Assembly: GCA_007644065.1 (NCBI GenBank)
Contig: VJWN01000018.1
Span: 310,001-374,000, forward strand
Length of the DNA: 64,000 nt
Origin: Margaritispora aquatica
Taxonomy: Eukaryota > Ascomycota > Leotiomycetes > Helotiales > Discinellaceae
Direction: 5' to 3'
Made by a program: the position numbers and the translations under genes. Shown here piece by piece: positions 30,491 to 42,615 of the stretch (positions within the stretch are counted from its first letter, which is position 1; the number at the start of each line of letters is the position of its first letter). The notes under the pieces are model-generated. The model was not told the DNA's origin. It worked only from the letters and a program-made list of their open reading frames with translations, and searched no databases.

Positions 30491-31987
30491 CTACTCAATA
30501 GCCGAGATAGAGTGTGGCCCAGTGACAGGGTTCATGCTATCAGACCAGTTGAACTTGAAGTCCTCTCCAAGCTCCTTCTTGATAGCAGCCTGTACAGCGT
30601 ACAGAACATTCTCGAAGACGCCAAAGTTGGCTGGGTTCTCCTTGTCGTTGCCCTCACCCTGGAAGACACCGGTCTTGACCAGGCAGGTGTTCCAGCCGTA
30701 CATGTTGCCGCCGATGATGTCGGACTGCGGGTTGTCGCCGATCATGTAGATATTCTTGGGGAGTCTCTCCTCATTGTGGATCTCGTTCATCCACGAGGTC
30801 ATGATCTCGTCGGCGTACTTGTAGGTTGCCAGCTCGGGCTTGCCATAGACGACACGCTCGAGCTCATTACCGGCAATGGCCTTGTAGATGGCTTCGAGAG
30901 CAATGCGGAAGGTTCCTTGGGACATACGGGGAATTGGGTGCTCGGTTGGACAGAGCAAATCACCCTGAGAGAAGTAGATTGGCATGGTTTGCTTGCTTGG
31001 GTCCTTGGACTTGGTGCCTAGGATGCCGTTATCGGATTGGAGGAGATCCATGATGATTTGCAGATCAGTAGCGTAGTCTCGAGAATCCGAGAAGACCAAG
31101 ATGGCATCAATCTTGACCTTGCTGAAGTCTCGTGGTGTAGAGGTGGCCCTTTGTTCGGCCGTGAAGAACTCCTTCAAGGGTGAAATGGTGGACTGAGAAG
31201 CAACAATGTCATTAGGCACGACAATATCTTTGAAGCCATATTGCCTGGCAACGTCTCGGCATTGGTAGTTTTCACCACCAACAACAAGCACAGTATCGTA
31301 GTAGCCAGCGAGAGCCGACATGGGAGTGTGTGACTGGATGAATTGCTCGGTTGAGATAGGAGAGTGAAGGATCTTGGATAATTGTGCGCAACGAGCAGCC
31401 TCAGGCTTTCCTGAGCCGTTTGTGAGGAAGATGTGAGGGATCTTGATACCAAGCTCGTTGTCTCCGTTCAAGATCTCAAGAACACGCTTGCCTTCTGGGA
31501 TCAGACGATCACCATGTACCAGAACACCATCAATGTCGAAAGCAAAAGCCATATCCTTGGCAGCTGATGTCTTCTGAGCTGACATGTCTTGGATTTGAGA
31601 TGAAAGAATATCTCTGGTTGGCTGGATGGCTGGCATACCAGGTCGGGTTGGAGTGCCATCTGTGTGTACGACTGAGGAAAGACGAGATTGGCGTTTAGAT
31701 TTTGGGATTGGAAGAGAGGCTCCGAAACTGTTTCGGGAGCCTCTTCGCTGAGCTTGAGATGGTTCCATGCTCAAGGAGTGCATAAGAGCTTCACTCTGGG
31801 CGATGGAGGACCTGCTTGCCGGAACTTCAATAGAGTCTGGGTGATCTTCTTTGATACCAGGTACGTTGAGGGAGTTGTGTTTTGCGTGCATTGAGCCATT
31901 GCTCAGGATCTTTTGCAACTTGTTGGTCGCTGATGGTGTTGATGGCCGGGCCTCAGTACCATATTCACGGTCGTCGAAAGCTGGCAT
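30491..31987 (-). CDS. CECR5-type HAD-superfamily hydrolase
   Basis: One minus-strand exon, 498 residues. The first 140 residues are disordered, Ser-rich and basic. The HAD core follows: motif I AFDIDGVLVHG with D151 and D153, motif II in HIFLTNGSGKPEAAR, a Lys-bearing YGKPELATYKYADEIM segment (motif III region) and motif IV MIGDNPQSDIIGG. The order and the class II-A cap between motifs II and III match the CECR5/yeast YKR070W group (HAD-SF-IIA), probably mitochondrial in relatives. The substrate is unknown; the family has been annotated, without solid evidence, as phosphatidyl synthases. A 380-codon open frame on the other strand (29879-31021) is its shadow. The start is the first ATG of the frame. 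Confidence 0.92.
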   Translation of the reverse strand: MPAFDDREYGTEARPSTPSATNKLQKILSNGSMHAKHNSLNVPGIKEDHPDSIEVPASRSSIAQSEALMHSLSMEPSQAQRRGSRNSFGASLPIPKSKRQSRLSSVVHTDGTPTRPGMPAIQPTRDILSSQIQDMSAQKTSAAKDMAFAFDIDGVLVHGDRLIPEGKRVLEILNGDNELGIKIPHIFLTNGSGKPEAARCAQLSKILHSPISTEQFIQSHTPMSALAGYYDTVLVVGGENYQCRDVARQYGFKDIVVPNDIVASQSTISPLKEFFTAEQRATSTPRDFSKVKIDAILVFSDSRDYATDLQIIMDLLQSDNGILGTKSKDPSKQTMPIYFSQGDLLCPTEHPIPRMSQGTFRIALEAIYKAIAGNELERVVYGKPELATYKYADEIMTSWMNEIHNEERLPKNIYMIGDNPQSDIIGGNMYGWNTCLVKTGVFQGEGNDKENPANFGVFENVLYAVQAAIKKELGEDFKFNWSDSMNPVTGPHSISAIE

Positions 31988-33648
31988 GTTGAAAACGTGA
32001 TGATTTGATGGATTTCAGATAGACGGAAAGTTGAATACCTGAGAAGATCTGATGAAGCTTGAGTGGTAATGTAATGAAGTAGTAAAAGAGCTGATGAAGA
32101 TGCAAAGATAAATTACTTTTGGGAGTTAACACTTGATGTATATATTGAGGAACAGCTTTAATGAAACGAAGCTAGAAAATTACCAGGAGATAAATCAGAT
32201 TCCTGCTTTACAAAAGCATCCAAAGACCGATGCATGTGAAGTCATACCTCTGCGGCAACCTCGCTTTGGCCACATTATCACGTCAAATCCACATGTTGTT
32301 GTCGCCATCAACACCTCTGGATAGCCGTGAAACTCGAGGCTCCAGTATATTGATATGATAGAGGGGAAAAGCTATATCAAAAGCGGATACCACATACTCG
32401 GGACGAAGGAAAGGAGACTGAGCCAAGCTGTAAATGGCCGAGTATTACTCGGCCAGCGTGAATAACTTCGAAGTGGTTGGATGTACTCGTTTGTGATACG
32501 GATTAACCTTTGGTCCCCTGAAAGTAGATAAGGTCATACAGCGGAGCTATCCGCTCAATATCAATCTCTCATTCGCGGTAGGACGCAGGATGGGTTTGAG
32601 ATTTAAGGTAAGATCCATCGAAGCTCCATAGAAGATCCATCCGAGATCCAGCATGACGTTGAAGTGGTCCTCTCGGATCGTTAGCGCGGGGTTCTTCACA
32701 TATGCCACCGTAGTTCCGCCGACTGTCAAAATTATATGTCTCTTTATGGTGCGATGAGCACTTTCGCAGGGCTGTCCGCATAAGAATATGCGATCCGCAA
32801 TTCGCATTGCCTGTTCCTCTTGCGTGGGTGGTTTCGTCGGGACTGATGAGTTGTCGGATCTTCATTCAGAGTAGACTCGATGCACTGCCAACGAGAACGA
32901 GCTCAAGGAATTATGGAGGTGGTATCAAATTATCCTTGGACAACTCTTGAAGCTTGAGGCAACATGTGTAGTCCATTATCCTGATTTTGGACCGTTTATT
33001 CGGGTTTGTGTGTCAAGTATCGAGAGTGGCGGTAGGTACAATTCGTTGTTGTTGTGAGAACTGTGATTTTCAGTGGTGCTTTTGGTGGAAGGATGAGATG
33101 ATGTGCATTGCTTGACCTCTACCTCTACCTTATTGGGCTAGGGTTACTTACCCTGTAGATCAGCAAGAAGAGCCGAAGAATTAGAATTCTTGGCGGACCC
33201 TGAGGCGTTCAAGCTGGCTCCACTTTTGTGAGGACGCTAGCCGATAGGGTTTTTCGAAACCTCGGAGGGCTTTGCAGGAACATCATCAAATCAACCACAA
33301 ACCTCACTTGGACTTGGTCAAGGTTCAATCCTGTTCTGACTCGAAGGTTGCGTAAATCATACCATTCCTATGGATACTCATGGATGTGTCCATGGGGACG
33401 TCATATGCCGACAAATGTTGAGATGGGTTCTCAAACTCGCCCCGAGAAAACCTCGGGCAGAGACTTCATGCTGTTGAGAAAGCGTCAACTAACACTCACT
33501 CGGTGTACAGCTTATATTTAAGACGTGACCAATACAGATCTCCCACTCTTTGAAATTTTTGATTCCCCTTGACCTTTACGACCTATTTTCCATCCAACGC
33601 TTCTCAATTCTCACTTACTCAAAAATAACGAAATTTACGAAAGACACA
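31988..33648. other. Divergent intergenic region
   Basis: Shared promoter region of the HAD hydrolase (-) and the aldo-keto reductase (+). Two overlapping minus-strand frames at 32547-32865 have protein-like composition but no motif and are not called. The start of the reductase leader (33520-33640) is T/C-rich. Confidence 0.4.
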
Positions 33649-34691
33649 ATGGCAGCACCAGCAGTCACCGGTCCTATCCTCACGCTCAACAATGGCGTTC
33701 AGATGCCAGCTCTTGGTTTTGGCACCTTTGCCAATGAAGGTAGCAAGGGAGAAACGCATAAAGCAGTCATACACGCTCTAAATGCAGGGTATCGCCATCT
33801 GGATTGTGCTTGGTTTTACCAGAATGAGGAAGAGGTTGGATCTGGGATCCGAGAATTCCTCACACGCAACCCATCCGTCAAGAGAGAAGACATTTTCATC
33901 ACAACAAAAGTGTGGAATCATTTGCACGAGCCAGAGGATGTGGAATGGAGTTTGAAGGATTCACTCAAGGCCCTCCAAACGCCATACGTTGATGCATTTC
34001 TGATCCACTGGCCCATAGCAGCAGAGAAGAATGCTGATAGGTCCGTCAAGATTGGCTCAGATGGCAAAGTAAGGCACTTTCATTTCTCCCTCCCATCATT
34101 GATTTTCTGCATGCAATCCGAGACTGACGTTCTCAAAAGTACGTCATCAACAAATCCCTGACCGAGAATCCCGAACCCACATGGCGGGCCATGGAGCGGC
34201 TATACGACGCAGGCCTCGCAAAATCCATCGGCCTCTCCAACTTTACCGAAGCCGGCATCGCGTCCGTGCTTTCGTATGCCAAAGTCAAGCCAGCCATGAA
34301 CCAAATCGAAATCCACCCTTTCCTTCCCCAAGAACCACTCATCGCATACTGCCAGAAGGAGAAAATTCTGCCAGTTGCTTACTCCCCTCTTGGCTCTCAG
34401 GATCAGGTGCCTGGTACTGGCGAGAAAGTGTCAACCAACAAAGATTTGATTGCTGTTGCTGAGAAGAACGGGTGGTCGCTTGCTCAAGTGTTGATTGCGT
34501 GGGGTATGGCAAGGGGTTATGCTGTGCTGCCGAAAAGCAGCAATGAGAGCAGGATTAAGGGTAATGCGAAGTTAGTGCAGCTGTCTGAGGAGGATATGGC
34601 TGCTGTGAATAAGGTTGCTGAAGGAAGGTGGACCAGATTTGTCAACATGAAAGACACATTTGGCTATAATGTCTGGCCAGAGGAGAAGTAA
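33649..34691 (+). CDS. Aldo-keto reductase
   Basis: Two exons (33649-34068, 34140-34691) give 323 residues, the standard AKR length. NADPH-dependent (beta/alpha)8 oxidoreductase reducing aldehydes or ketones. The catalytic tetrad is visible: D52 and Y57 (HLDCAWFYQNE), K87 (FITTKVWNH) and H120 (DAFLIHWP). Further family marks are GLSNFTEAGI, KPAMNQIEIHPFLPQ, VAYSPLGSQ and the cofactor-binding AVLPKSSNESRIKGN near the end. The splice joins SDGK|YVINKS. The upstream in-frame Met at 33550 would add a hydrophobic leader with no counterpart in the family, so the Met giving MAAPAVTGP was chosen. It resembles the yeast GCY1/YPR1-like group; the physiological substrate is not deducible. Confidence 0.95.
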
Positions 34692-35010
34692 GGAATTGGT
34701 ATCTTATGACTTATGACTTGGGTAGACAAAATTAGACAGTGTGGCGTTTTCATAGCTTCGGATGATGCTTTACAACATACTGAACTTTCCATCAATGTCT
34801 CAATACTTCCTTGTGCGTTTACCTTGCGAAGTCTTCTTCCTGTGTCTGCTTTGTCTATATGTGTATGATGCCTTCATTGACATTGTAACATATCAGATTA
34901 ATGATATCTACTCGAGACACTCAATCTCGAAATAGTCTGTTGTACTGCGGAGTTTATTTGACCCATACAGACCTCCAAATCTATCATGTCTAGATCTAGA
35001 TTCCCAGATC
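34692..35010. other. Convergent gap between aldo-keto reductase and DUS4
   Basis: 319 bases between two converging stop codons. Contains T-rich untranslated sequence; nothing else recognised. Confidence 0.45.
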
Positions 35011-36363
35011 TCACAACCTCCTCAACTCCCTCACCCCATCCAACCAATCAATTAACTCGACCATACTCCCACACGCCATCAAACCCCTCCTCTCCTCCTT
35101 TCCAAACAGTGGTCCCTCCCCCGCCCCTCCACCCATCCTATCCGTTCCACACATCTCACTCAAATGATGCACCACCAACTTAAACGGCACCGGAGCCCTA
35201 ACCACCCTACTCATAAACCACTCGACCGCCTCCCACGGACACCTGTCGTATCCCTTAAACATGGCCGGATTCTCTAACAGCCCTCTCGCGGCCATCACGC
35301 CCTGAACGCCTAGCTCAGCCGCATGCCTATCCACGTCAGCGAGCGTGAATACGTCCCCGTTTGAAATGACAGGAACGCTGGTGTGCTCAGCGAGCAGTTT
35401 AATAGCGTTCATATTCACGGGTATCGAACTCGGCGTCGATCTCAAGCGACCATGAATAGTGATGAAATCCACTCCGGCCGCCTCAACAGTCTTGATGAAA
35501 TCCACCGTCTCTCTTAAATCCTTATGCACTCTAATCTTGACCGAGACGGTCTTCTTGCCCTCATACCCTTCCTCCCTGAGTGCTGTCTTGCCAGCAGTGA
35601 CGAGTGAAGCGACGAGTTCACGCTTGTGCATCAATGCTGCACCGAGCGTCTCGGCGCAGGCCCAGGATTGTGGACACCCGCAGTTGAGGTCCACGCCGTT
35701 TACGTACGGTGCGAGCAGCGTGGTTGCGCGCGCGAACTCGAGGGCGTTGTTGCAGCCAAATTGGACGATTGTAGGAGGTGAGTGTGGGGAGATGGTGAAG
35801 TCTAGGTTAAGTCAGTGTCTGTTTGTTCTTGACGCATGACCTTCGTGAGAGATTCGAGCTCAAGGTAGAACCACAAGATAGAACAACAAGATAGAACAAC
35901 AAGATAGAACAACAAGATAGAACAACAGGATAGAACGAGATGATGAAACATTCATGTGCTTACCTGCATCTCGTGCGATTGAGCTTCGGTTGAACTCTTT
36001 CGCTAGAATCTATCAGGATATCCATTAGCGATTTAAGGATATGTCTCAGGTCTCTCTCATACCATGGGCGTCCAAGCCAGATCAACACCATACTGCGCGA
36101 CCGTCTCTCGAAAAGCAAGCTATCTTCCATCAGAACACGCTCACAAACCCACACTTGATAAACTCACCTTGCCATATCTAACCATAGGCGCACACGCATA
36201 CAGAGGTCTCCCCTCGGATTTTGCGATATCAAAGAGCTTGATTGGACTGTATTATGTAAGCTTTTCCTGCTCAGAGTATTTGTGATTGAGGAAAATCTCA
36301 CTCTATATCAAGAGAAGAGGGCATCGACTCCTTTTCTGTACCGTCGGGTTGAGGAACAGACAT
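35011..36363 (-). CDS. DUS4: tRNA-dihydrouridine synthase, DUS4 type
   Basis: Five minus-strand exons (36363-36302, 36246-36168, 36119-36063, 36009-35964, 35801-35011) join in phase to 344 residues. FMN-dependent enzyme reducing uridine to dihydrouridine in the D loop of tRNA (U20a/U20b for the DUS4 group). Seen in order: PIKLFDIAKSEGRPLYACAPMVRYGK at the N-terminus (in pieces across exons 1-2), AFRETVAQYGVDLAWTPM, ILAKEFNRSSIARDADF, the catalytic loop DLNCGCPQSWAC with Cys124, VSVKIRVHKDL, FITIHGRLRS, VPVISNGDVF and GVMAARGLLENPAMF. The small first exon (62 nt) was found from the phase and its clean GTGAGA donor. The fourth intron (162 nt) holds a 13-bp tandem repeat. Symbol by family, not by search. 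Confidence 0.93.
35862..35939 (+). repeat. 13-bp tandem repeat inside a DUS4 intron
   Basis: The unit AAGATAGAACAAC occurs four times exactly (35875-35926), flanked by two diverged copies. It makes up nearly half of the fourth intron of the dihydrouridine synthase gene and should vary in length between strains. Confidence 0.85.
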
Positions 36364-38046
36364 TGCGCGAGGGTTTTTGGGTGTACAATCTCATGTTTGG
36401 TGGTGGTGGTGACGGTTATGAGATGTGGATGATTTTGGAGGTTGTGAGAAATGACTCGCTAAGGAATTTTTGCTCTAGAGCAACTTGGATTTCTAGTGTC
36501 ATCTTATCGCTCATGGCATACCCTTATGGTCATTATCCGCAATTAAATATTGTGCATATCTGAAAGTCTTTCGTCTATCTTTGATATGATTTCCTTTGAA
36601 ACAATAACCACAGCGTCCTACGCATCTATACAAAGGCTTTGGCGGCAACCAACGGAGTTGATGGCACCTCGAGTCATGTGAATGTCTTGTTTGTGGAAAC
36701 ACATAATGCCTGACTTCTACATTTTCCCTTATACACGAGTATACCCCCTCTTGCTCCTCGAAAGCAACGCACTTCTCAAGCTCAGAAAGTACCGAGATAC
36801 TTCACGCATTGCAGGTACTTGATCGTCCTCAATGTCATGTGACTTATACGTGCCTGTTGACGGAATGAACAATGGAAACCTCCTGGCAATTTAATATTCA
36901 AGGTAGCAAATTGTGATCCAGATCAGTTAGATTCGAAGCCTATGCCTGTCTCTACGATAGACTAAAGATATCTGGGAAGCAGATTTTCTCGGTCTCAAGC
37001 TGCAAAAGCACATAGAATTCTGAATATGCCTCGGGCCAGTATAATAAGTGTTCCAGAGCAGAAAATCCAGCTCTTTGAAAGAATCCACCAAAAAGAGCAA
37101 AGGAAGGGAAACAAACACAAACTGTGATCGGGCGGATCTGGCTCGGCTATTTTTTGTCTTGACGCATGTATCATGCATTTATAATTACCTATCTGTAGCT
37201 GTACCCATCCATTTTTTTCGTTTGTTCGTGTCAAGTGGTGCTTAAGGTTAAGTAGAACTGCTGGACGGAGTCAATGTGTAATGTGACAAGGAAAGTTTTT
37301 TTTATATAAACTGACTGCTGTTCTTTCTTCGTAGCTATGTTGAACCTTGTGATGAACTTATCGGGTTAACATCTGATCTTCTTGACGTGCACTTAATACA
37401 GATTCATGGCAGTCCTACTCTTCATTGAGAACCTGATGGAAGTGGACTTCAAAGTTGTGTCTTACGAGGCTCTACCTCGCTGATATGAGAGAAAGACTGA
37501 TCTTGGAACTATCTTACCTTCTTAGAAGCTATATCACTCTTTTGTAGAATGTAGAATGTAAGTAGCCATTCGAACAGGAATTGACATGCATTGATAACCT
37601 AAAGCGTTCGCTTCACTTGAGCTTGAATTTGGAACATGCAGAACTATATCCCTACAGCTAGATAGCCACCAGTCCAGCGATTTCAATCTACAATGATAGG
37701 TAAATCAGATATAGTTCCAGGCATACCTACTGATCATTGACTGCCTCGCTGCCTCAATTGTTGCATCTCGGTCAGTGGGTGAAATCGCTGTCTCTGATTT
37801 GTCAAAATCTATATCGCACTAAGGCGCTTGAGTAGAACTCGTCGTGCTACCAACCTCCAATTTCTGTAATTCAAAACGCAGACCAATTCAGAGACCTCAA
37901 CAACGCCAGAAAAATTCCATCTACATCCCAAACTTTCATTGCAGCTGGTAAGAAAGGGGGAGAGCTCGTTTAGCATACCACCAGCGCACGGGCCAAGACG
38001 CTAACTATATAAAGATTAGCGCCTCGCCTCGAGTTCCAACGGCATC
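36364..38046. other. Divergent intergenic region between DUS4 and NPR3
   Basis: 1.7 kb shared upstream region. No coding sequence is supported. TATATAAAG at 38006-38014, only 33 bases before the NPR3 ATG, is a TATA-like element, although so short a distance would leave almost no leader. Confidence 0.4.
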
Positions 38047-40365
38047 ATGTCTGCAGGTCGCTCTTGTGCAAACTTCTGGCTACCTCCTGGTGTCAAAGAT
38101 CGTGATCCAGAAAAGAAGCGCGACGAACGAATCCCCAAGGACATGATGGATACCGGACTTGTGGCAGTTTTGCTCGTTATCAGGTCGAGAGATGGTCCTC
38201 GATTGATTTACCACTACCCTCCACACCCTTCTTCAAATCCCAAGAACCCGAATAATCTGCTGTGGGGCACCGAGATGCACAATGGAAACTTCAACAAGAT
38301 TAACGTGCCAGATATTGACAGCGATGACTCCGACCTGGAGGAGGAAAAGGACATGGTCGCCTTGAAGACGCGTCTGTCAAGCGTGGACATCAAGGGCTTG
38401 AGTAAGCTTGACAAGGGAAAGCAGAAGGCTGGTAGCAGTCATGTGAAGATCGAGGATGTGGAGGGAGACGATCATTATGAGGACTCGAGAGGAGATCACT
38501 GGGTTCCGTGGGAGCATTTGCTTGACTTCAGCAGCGACGACCTCGAGAGCATCCTGACTCCTTCTCGTGCCTTTCATAAGCAGCGCTTCGATCTCTCATT
38601 GGACCCTCTCCACTATGTTGCCTATCCAGTTCACATCCGTGAGGATGGCAATTGGAAGAAGAAGAAAGCTAAGAAGACCAAAAAGGCAAAACAGAGTTCT
38701 GCATCGACTGAAGTCTCCGACAAGACTACGGGCAAGGCTGCGGAGAAGGAGGCTGTACCAACTGGCAAGAACGGCAACGATTCTGACGACGGCGAGGATG
38801 ATGATGGAGGCATGACAATGTTCAACGTTGTCTTCGTTATGGATGTTGGTAGGCAGGGTGCTCAAGCTCGCATTGATTCAATGTATGAATTTGTCTGCAA
38901 GAAATTCAGCAAGGCACTGAGCCATGCTCAAGCTTATTCAAACTACGTCTGGAAGGAGTCAGAGATGATCTTGGCGATGAAGGAGAAGGCCAAGGAAGAT
39001 AGTGAGTTATCTGCTCCCTTAAACAGTAATTGAAAGCTAATTTGAACAGGGCGTCCTATGAGTTGGCTCTGGAACGAAATTAGCATGAAGTCAACTCTGG
39101 CAGTGGCGATTCGTGACATCTACATCTCCATTGCAAATAATAAAATCGCAACCGTGAACTTTGCTACAAAGCCTCCATTGGATTTGTCGCTTCAGATTCC
39201 GATTCCAGCGTTCCTCACCAGATTGCCAGGTCCCAACGAGATTGGCATTCCAGGTATGATTGTCACAAGTGCCAATCCAATGATCAACGAGGATGGCGAG
39301 GAGGATCCTTCCTATCTGAACAAGCACTTCGCTTTGCTCCTCCTGGACGATGAGAGCAAGATTATTGCCGACATTCAATCCGACAACATCGACCTCGCAG
39401 CACCTCTGACGGAGTGTATTAGGCTCTGCAAGCCAACTTTGTCCTTTCTGCAAGTGGCACAAACCAACTCCATCGACGTCGGTAGCTTGCTTGTTCTCGC
39501 TCAGCATTTGATTCTCTGGCGTCGAGCCATTGCAATCCCACCTCTCCATTGCCGCGAAACATATGTCGTCTCTCCCAACTGTGACATGCGTCAGCTCCCA
39601 GTTGCTGGGATTGCTTGGAAGAAGGCCTTTCCCTTTGCACCAACACTGCAAGGTTTCCTCGCGGCTCTCTCAGCTGCTCCCCGTCCATATAAGACTTTTG
39701 CTCCTAGTAAGGACCATCGACCAACGTATATCGAGATGTTGGCTTGGCTGATTCGTGGAGGTTGGGTTACCCAACTTCGCACCTTTGCCTGGATTCTGGT
39801 CTGGCCAGAGATCGTTTACCAAGTCGAATACCAACTCAAAGCAGATGCAATCGAGAAGGCCAAGAAATCCAATGGCAGCAGGTCAGACGGCGCATCTAGC
39901 TCAGCCGAGTCTACAGACGAAAGCGGCAATGACAGAAGATCCGAGAACAGTGATCCAAACGCTCCTCTGACCACCGAGCAGGTAGCCGAGAATGCACGTC
40001 TAGAACGCCTCGCCCAGAAGGTTGTTAAGGATGCTGCCGACGCTGCAGCCTCCTTTGCTCAGATGCCGAGGCCTGTCGCTACCGAGAATCCCTCTTGCAA
40101 TGACGCTGAGCACCTTCAGTTGATGGCTCCATATGTTATCAAAGATCCACACAAGGTTTCACACGAGGAATCACTGTACATCAAGGCGATCGGTGAACGC
40201 TTCACGGAAGCAAAGCCAAAGGAGTGTTGGTCACGCTTTGTCAAGCACTTCAATGGCCTTGAAGCTTTGGAGATGATTGCACTGAAAGAGAACATGAAGC
40301 GAAAGGAGACCATGACTGTCATTATGGCATTCCAGGAGCATCTACTGATTTGCAAGCATTGGTGA
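38047..40365 (+). CDS. NPR3: Nitrogen permease regulator 3, SEACIT/GATOR1 subunit
   Basis: Two exons (38047-39001, 39050-40365) encode 756 residues. NPR3/NPRL3 works with NPR2 and IML1 at the vacuole as the GTPase-activating complex that shuts down TORC1 under amino-acid or nitrogen shortage. The N-terminal longin-like part is clear: TGLVAVLLVIRSRDGPRLIYHYPPHP (about 38-62), and later LSLDPLHYVAYPVHI and MTMFNVVFVMD with an acidic, Lys-rich insertion between them. The rest shows the family run LSFLQVAQTNSIDVGSLLVLAQHLILWRRAIAIPPLH and an alpha-helical C-terminus ending ITMAFQEHLLICKHW-like (TVIMAFQEHLLICKHW). A Ser/Asp-rich low-complexity insertion lies near 600-640. The 48-nt intron joins EDR|RPMSW. 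A phosphorylation-rich acidic stretch (DIDSDDSDLEEEKD) is at about 88-101. Confidence 0.93.
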
Positions 40366-42615
40366 ATACGATATTAGCATGAAAGCTGTTCTCGCGAGCT
40401 CTATGAATAGTGTGGCATGGATGGTTTGATTTTCTAGCAGAGCATCGTGATGGACATGGCATTTGGCATTCGGAGGCGTTACATTAAAGATACCTATAGA
40501 TGAAGGAGGCCCTACTGCTTCTTGATGTTCTGCTATTCGAATCACATTACCAACTAATGGGTTCACGAATGCAGACATGATACATTAAACCTTGTGCACT
40601 TTGACCAGTCTTTGAATCAGCCATTAAGCATGTCTCTAAAACCCTGTGTCGTATCGTATTGTGATCTAGATCAAGGCAGTCCTCGAGGAAGTCCATCTCA
40701 TGATCCAACATTCCCATCCCATCTCATCTCGCCGCACTCCATCCCAACCTCTACCTCCCTTCTTCCAACATCCATCACAATCTCAATAAACTTAAAAACC
40801 GGTATTTCTTATCTCCCACCCATCTTCTCTCACTGACTGCCGCGTGCCGGCCTCCAAACTCTCAAGTTCACACTAGCTCAGCTCATGTCGAACAACCAGC
40901 CTCATCGATGCATCCACACCTTATTTCATCTTCACCCTCATCCCATCCATCGATGACTCTTACTCACATCTGAACAAACACCGCCTCATCTCCCGTACAA
41001 AACACCAAATCACCTGACACACCCTCTACACAAGCACACCAAGTAGCTCACCTGACACGAGTCACGCTTGCTTCCTTGATTTCCCTCGTCACATAGTAAG
41101 CAGACACACACTTGCTAGTATTTCGTACACACACAACTTGTCTAGGTTGGTTTGGTGTCGCTCCGACTCCGACAGACTACATACAACATAGCTTACCCCT
41201 CCATCTGAACTTCCGCCAATCATCCGACAGAAGCACACAACATGCTCACCCCACCACACCCTTTCTTCTACCCATCTCTTTCTCTCCCTCGCAATCATAC
41301 AGTCATCCATCAACCCAAACATGGAATAATGAATCCTCCATGGAATTCCCCAGCCCTCGGAAGATTACCCTCCAACACTCATTCAGACCTTGCAACCCCT
41401 CACCCACAAACTCCCGACACACCTCAGACTTACTTGCCAATCCTGCCCCGTGTAACAGGATACGAGACCACCAAAGCATCCCGGCCAGACCAGACCATCG
41501 ATCTCGTTGCTGTTACACAAACCACGAACTCCCATCGGCACTCACACTTGTGCTGCAGGTAGGCAAATAAGGCAAGTTGATTTTCAGTCCCGCCTATCGC
41601 GGCTACCAACACTGTACCAGATGGAAACCTTAAGTCGTAAGTGAAGTCTCGTACACTACCTGCCACCGCTACAATCCACTTGGCTAGTCCTAGTAACGAT
41701 TCAATCCCACAACCTGTGGCCTGTCACTGCGTAACGTTAGGCTGCCGTCAGCGTCAAGTATTCGCCAGAGGTAGGTAAGCAGATAGGTTGCAAAGCTCCC
41801 ATTGATACGTCCCGATGAATAATGCGCGTCCTTTTTGGCACCAAGAACGACGATTGAGTCTTCGGCTCTTCCATGAGAAGTCGCAGTCCATCCAAGGCTG
41901 TTCATCCCATCAGCATTCGGTACCCTTTCTGTAAGGCACAAACACTCACGCATACAGTAAGAAGCTTGGACCAGCGATCATCCCAAAAGCCTCCAACCAG
42001 AAAAACCGAGCTCACGAACTGCGTGCCGCCTTGTCAAGGAATTGGATTCGAGTCCCTAGGTCCATCCCTTGCAGGACCTTAGGATTGACACCAACACATA
42101 CGTGTACGTGATGCAGTAGTACAGAAGGCATAGGTAATTGAATCCATTGAAAGCAAAATCCGCATAAGGCAGATGAGCGAGTAAGCACACATATAACGTT
42201 ATAGCCTATCCTCTAGGCATGTAAAAAGCAAAGTACGTGATGCAAAGGTATCATAAAGCTGCAGCAATGCAAAACCGGTCAATGAGATTCCACAAATATA
42301 AATGCCGTATCCCAAAACATCCCGAGAAGCAAAGCAACCTAATAAATACCTGTCGCAAGCCCCTGATACTCTATGCTAGACTCGCATTCTGTGAGCCGCA
42401 TATCAACGCCGAGCCCGTCCCTGTTGAAAGCTCCTAAACTACCTCCTAATGCATTAACGCCACGCAATAAATCAAAAATATTGTACTGTAGAAATAAAGA
42501 GAAACCCAGATATATCATGAGCTGCCGTGTATCATTACTTTGGAGCAAAATGCGGTCCGTTAAGCACCAAGGACAGACGTATGGTAGGTAAGGAAGACGA
42601 TCCTCAATAACGATC
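40366..42615. other. Convergent intergenic region, C-rich
   Basis: No gene is supported over 2.2 kb. The middle (40640-41570) is C/A-rich on the plus strand with many CCATC and CACAC words, producing overlapping low-complexity open frames on both strands that I do not trust. The right part contains the 3' end of the bHLH gene. Confidence 0.4.

Noticed and set aside
29879..31021. A 380-codon open frame on the plus strand
   Set aside because: It lies opposite the CECR5-type hydrolase gene, and the coding strand there has full HAD motifs; the plus-strand frame has none.
33320..33345. Another B-box-like word (AGGTTCAATCC)
   Set aside because: No T stem pairing and no upstream A box at a workable distance.
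41112..41570. Overlapping plus-strand frames of 152 and 106 codons, and a 78-codon minus-strand frame at 41430-41666
   Set aside because: They are low-complexity, rich in Pro, Ser, His and Thr, and compete for the same bases; joining via a GTAGGC...TTTTCAG segment would need a 29-nt intron, too short to accept.
42040..42065. A tRNA B-box-like word (GGATTCGAGTCC)
   Set aside because: The flanking bases do not form the T stem, and no acceptor or anticodon arm can be built around it.
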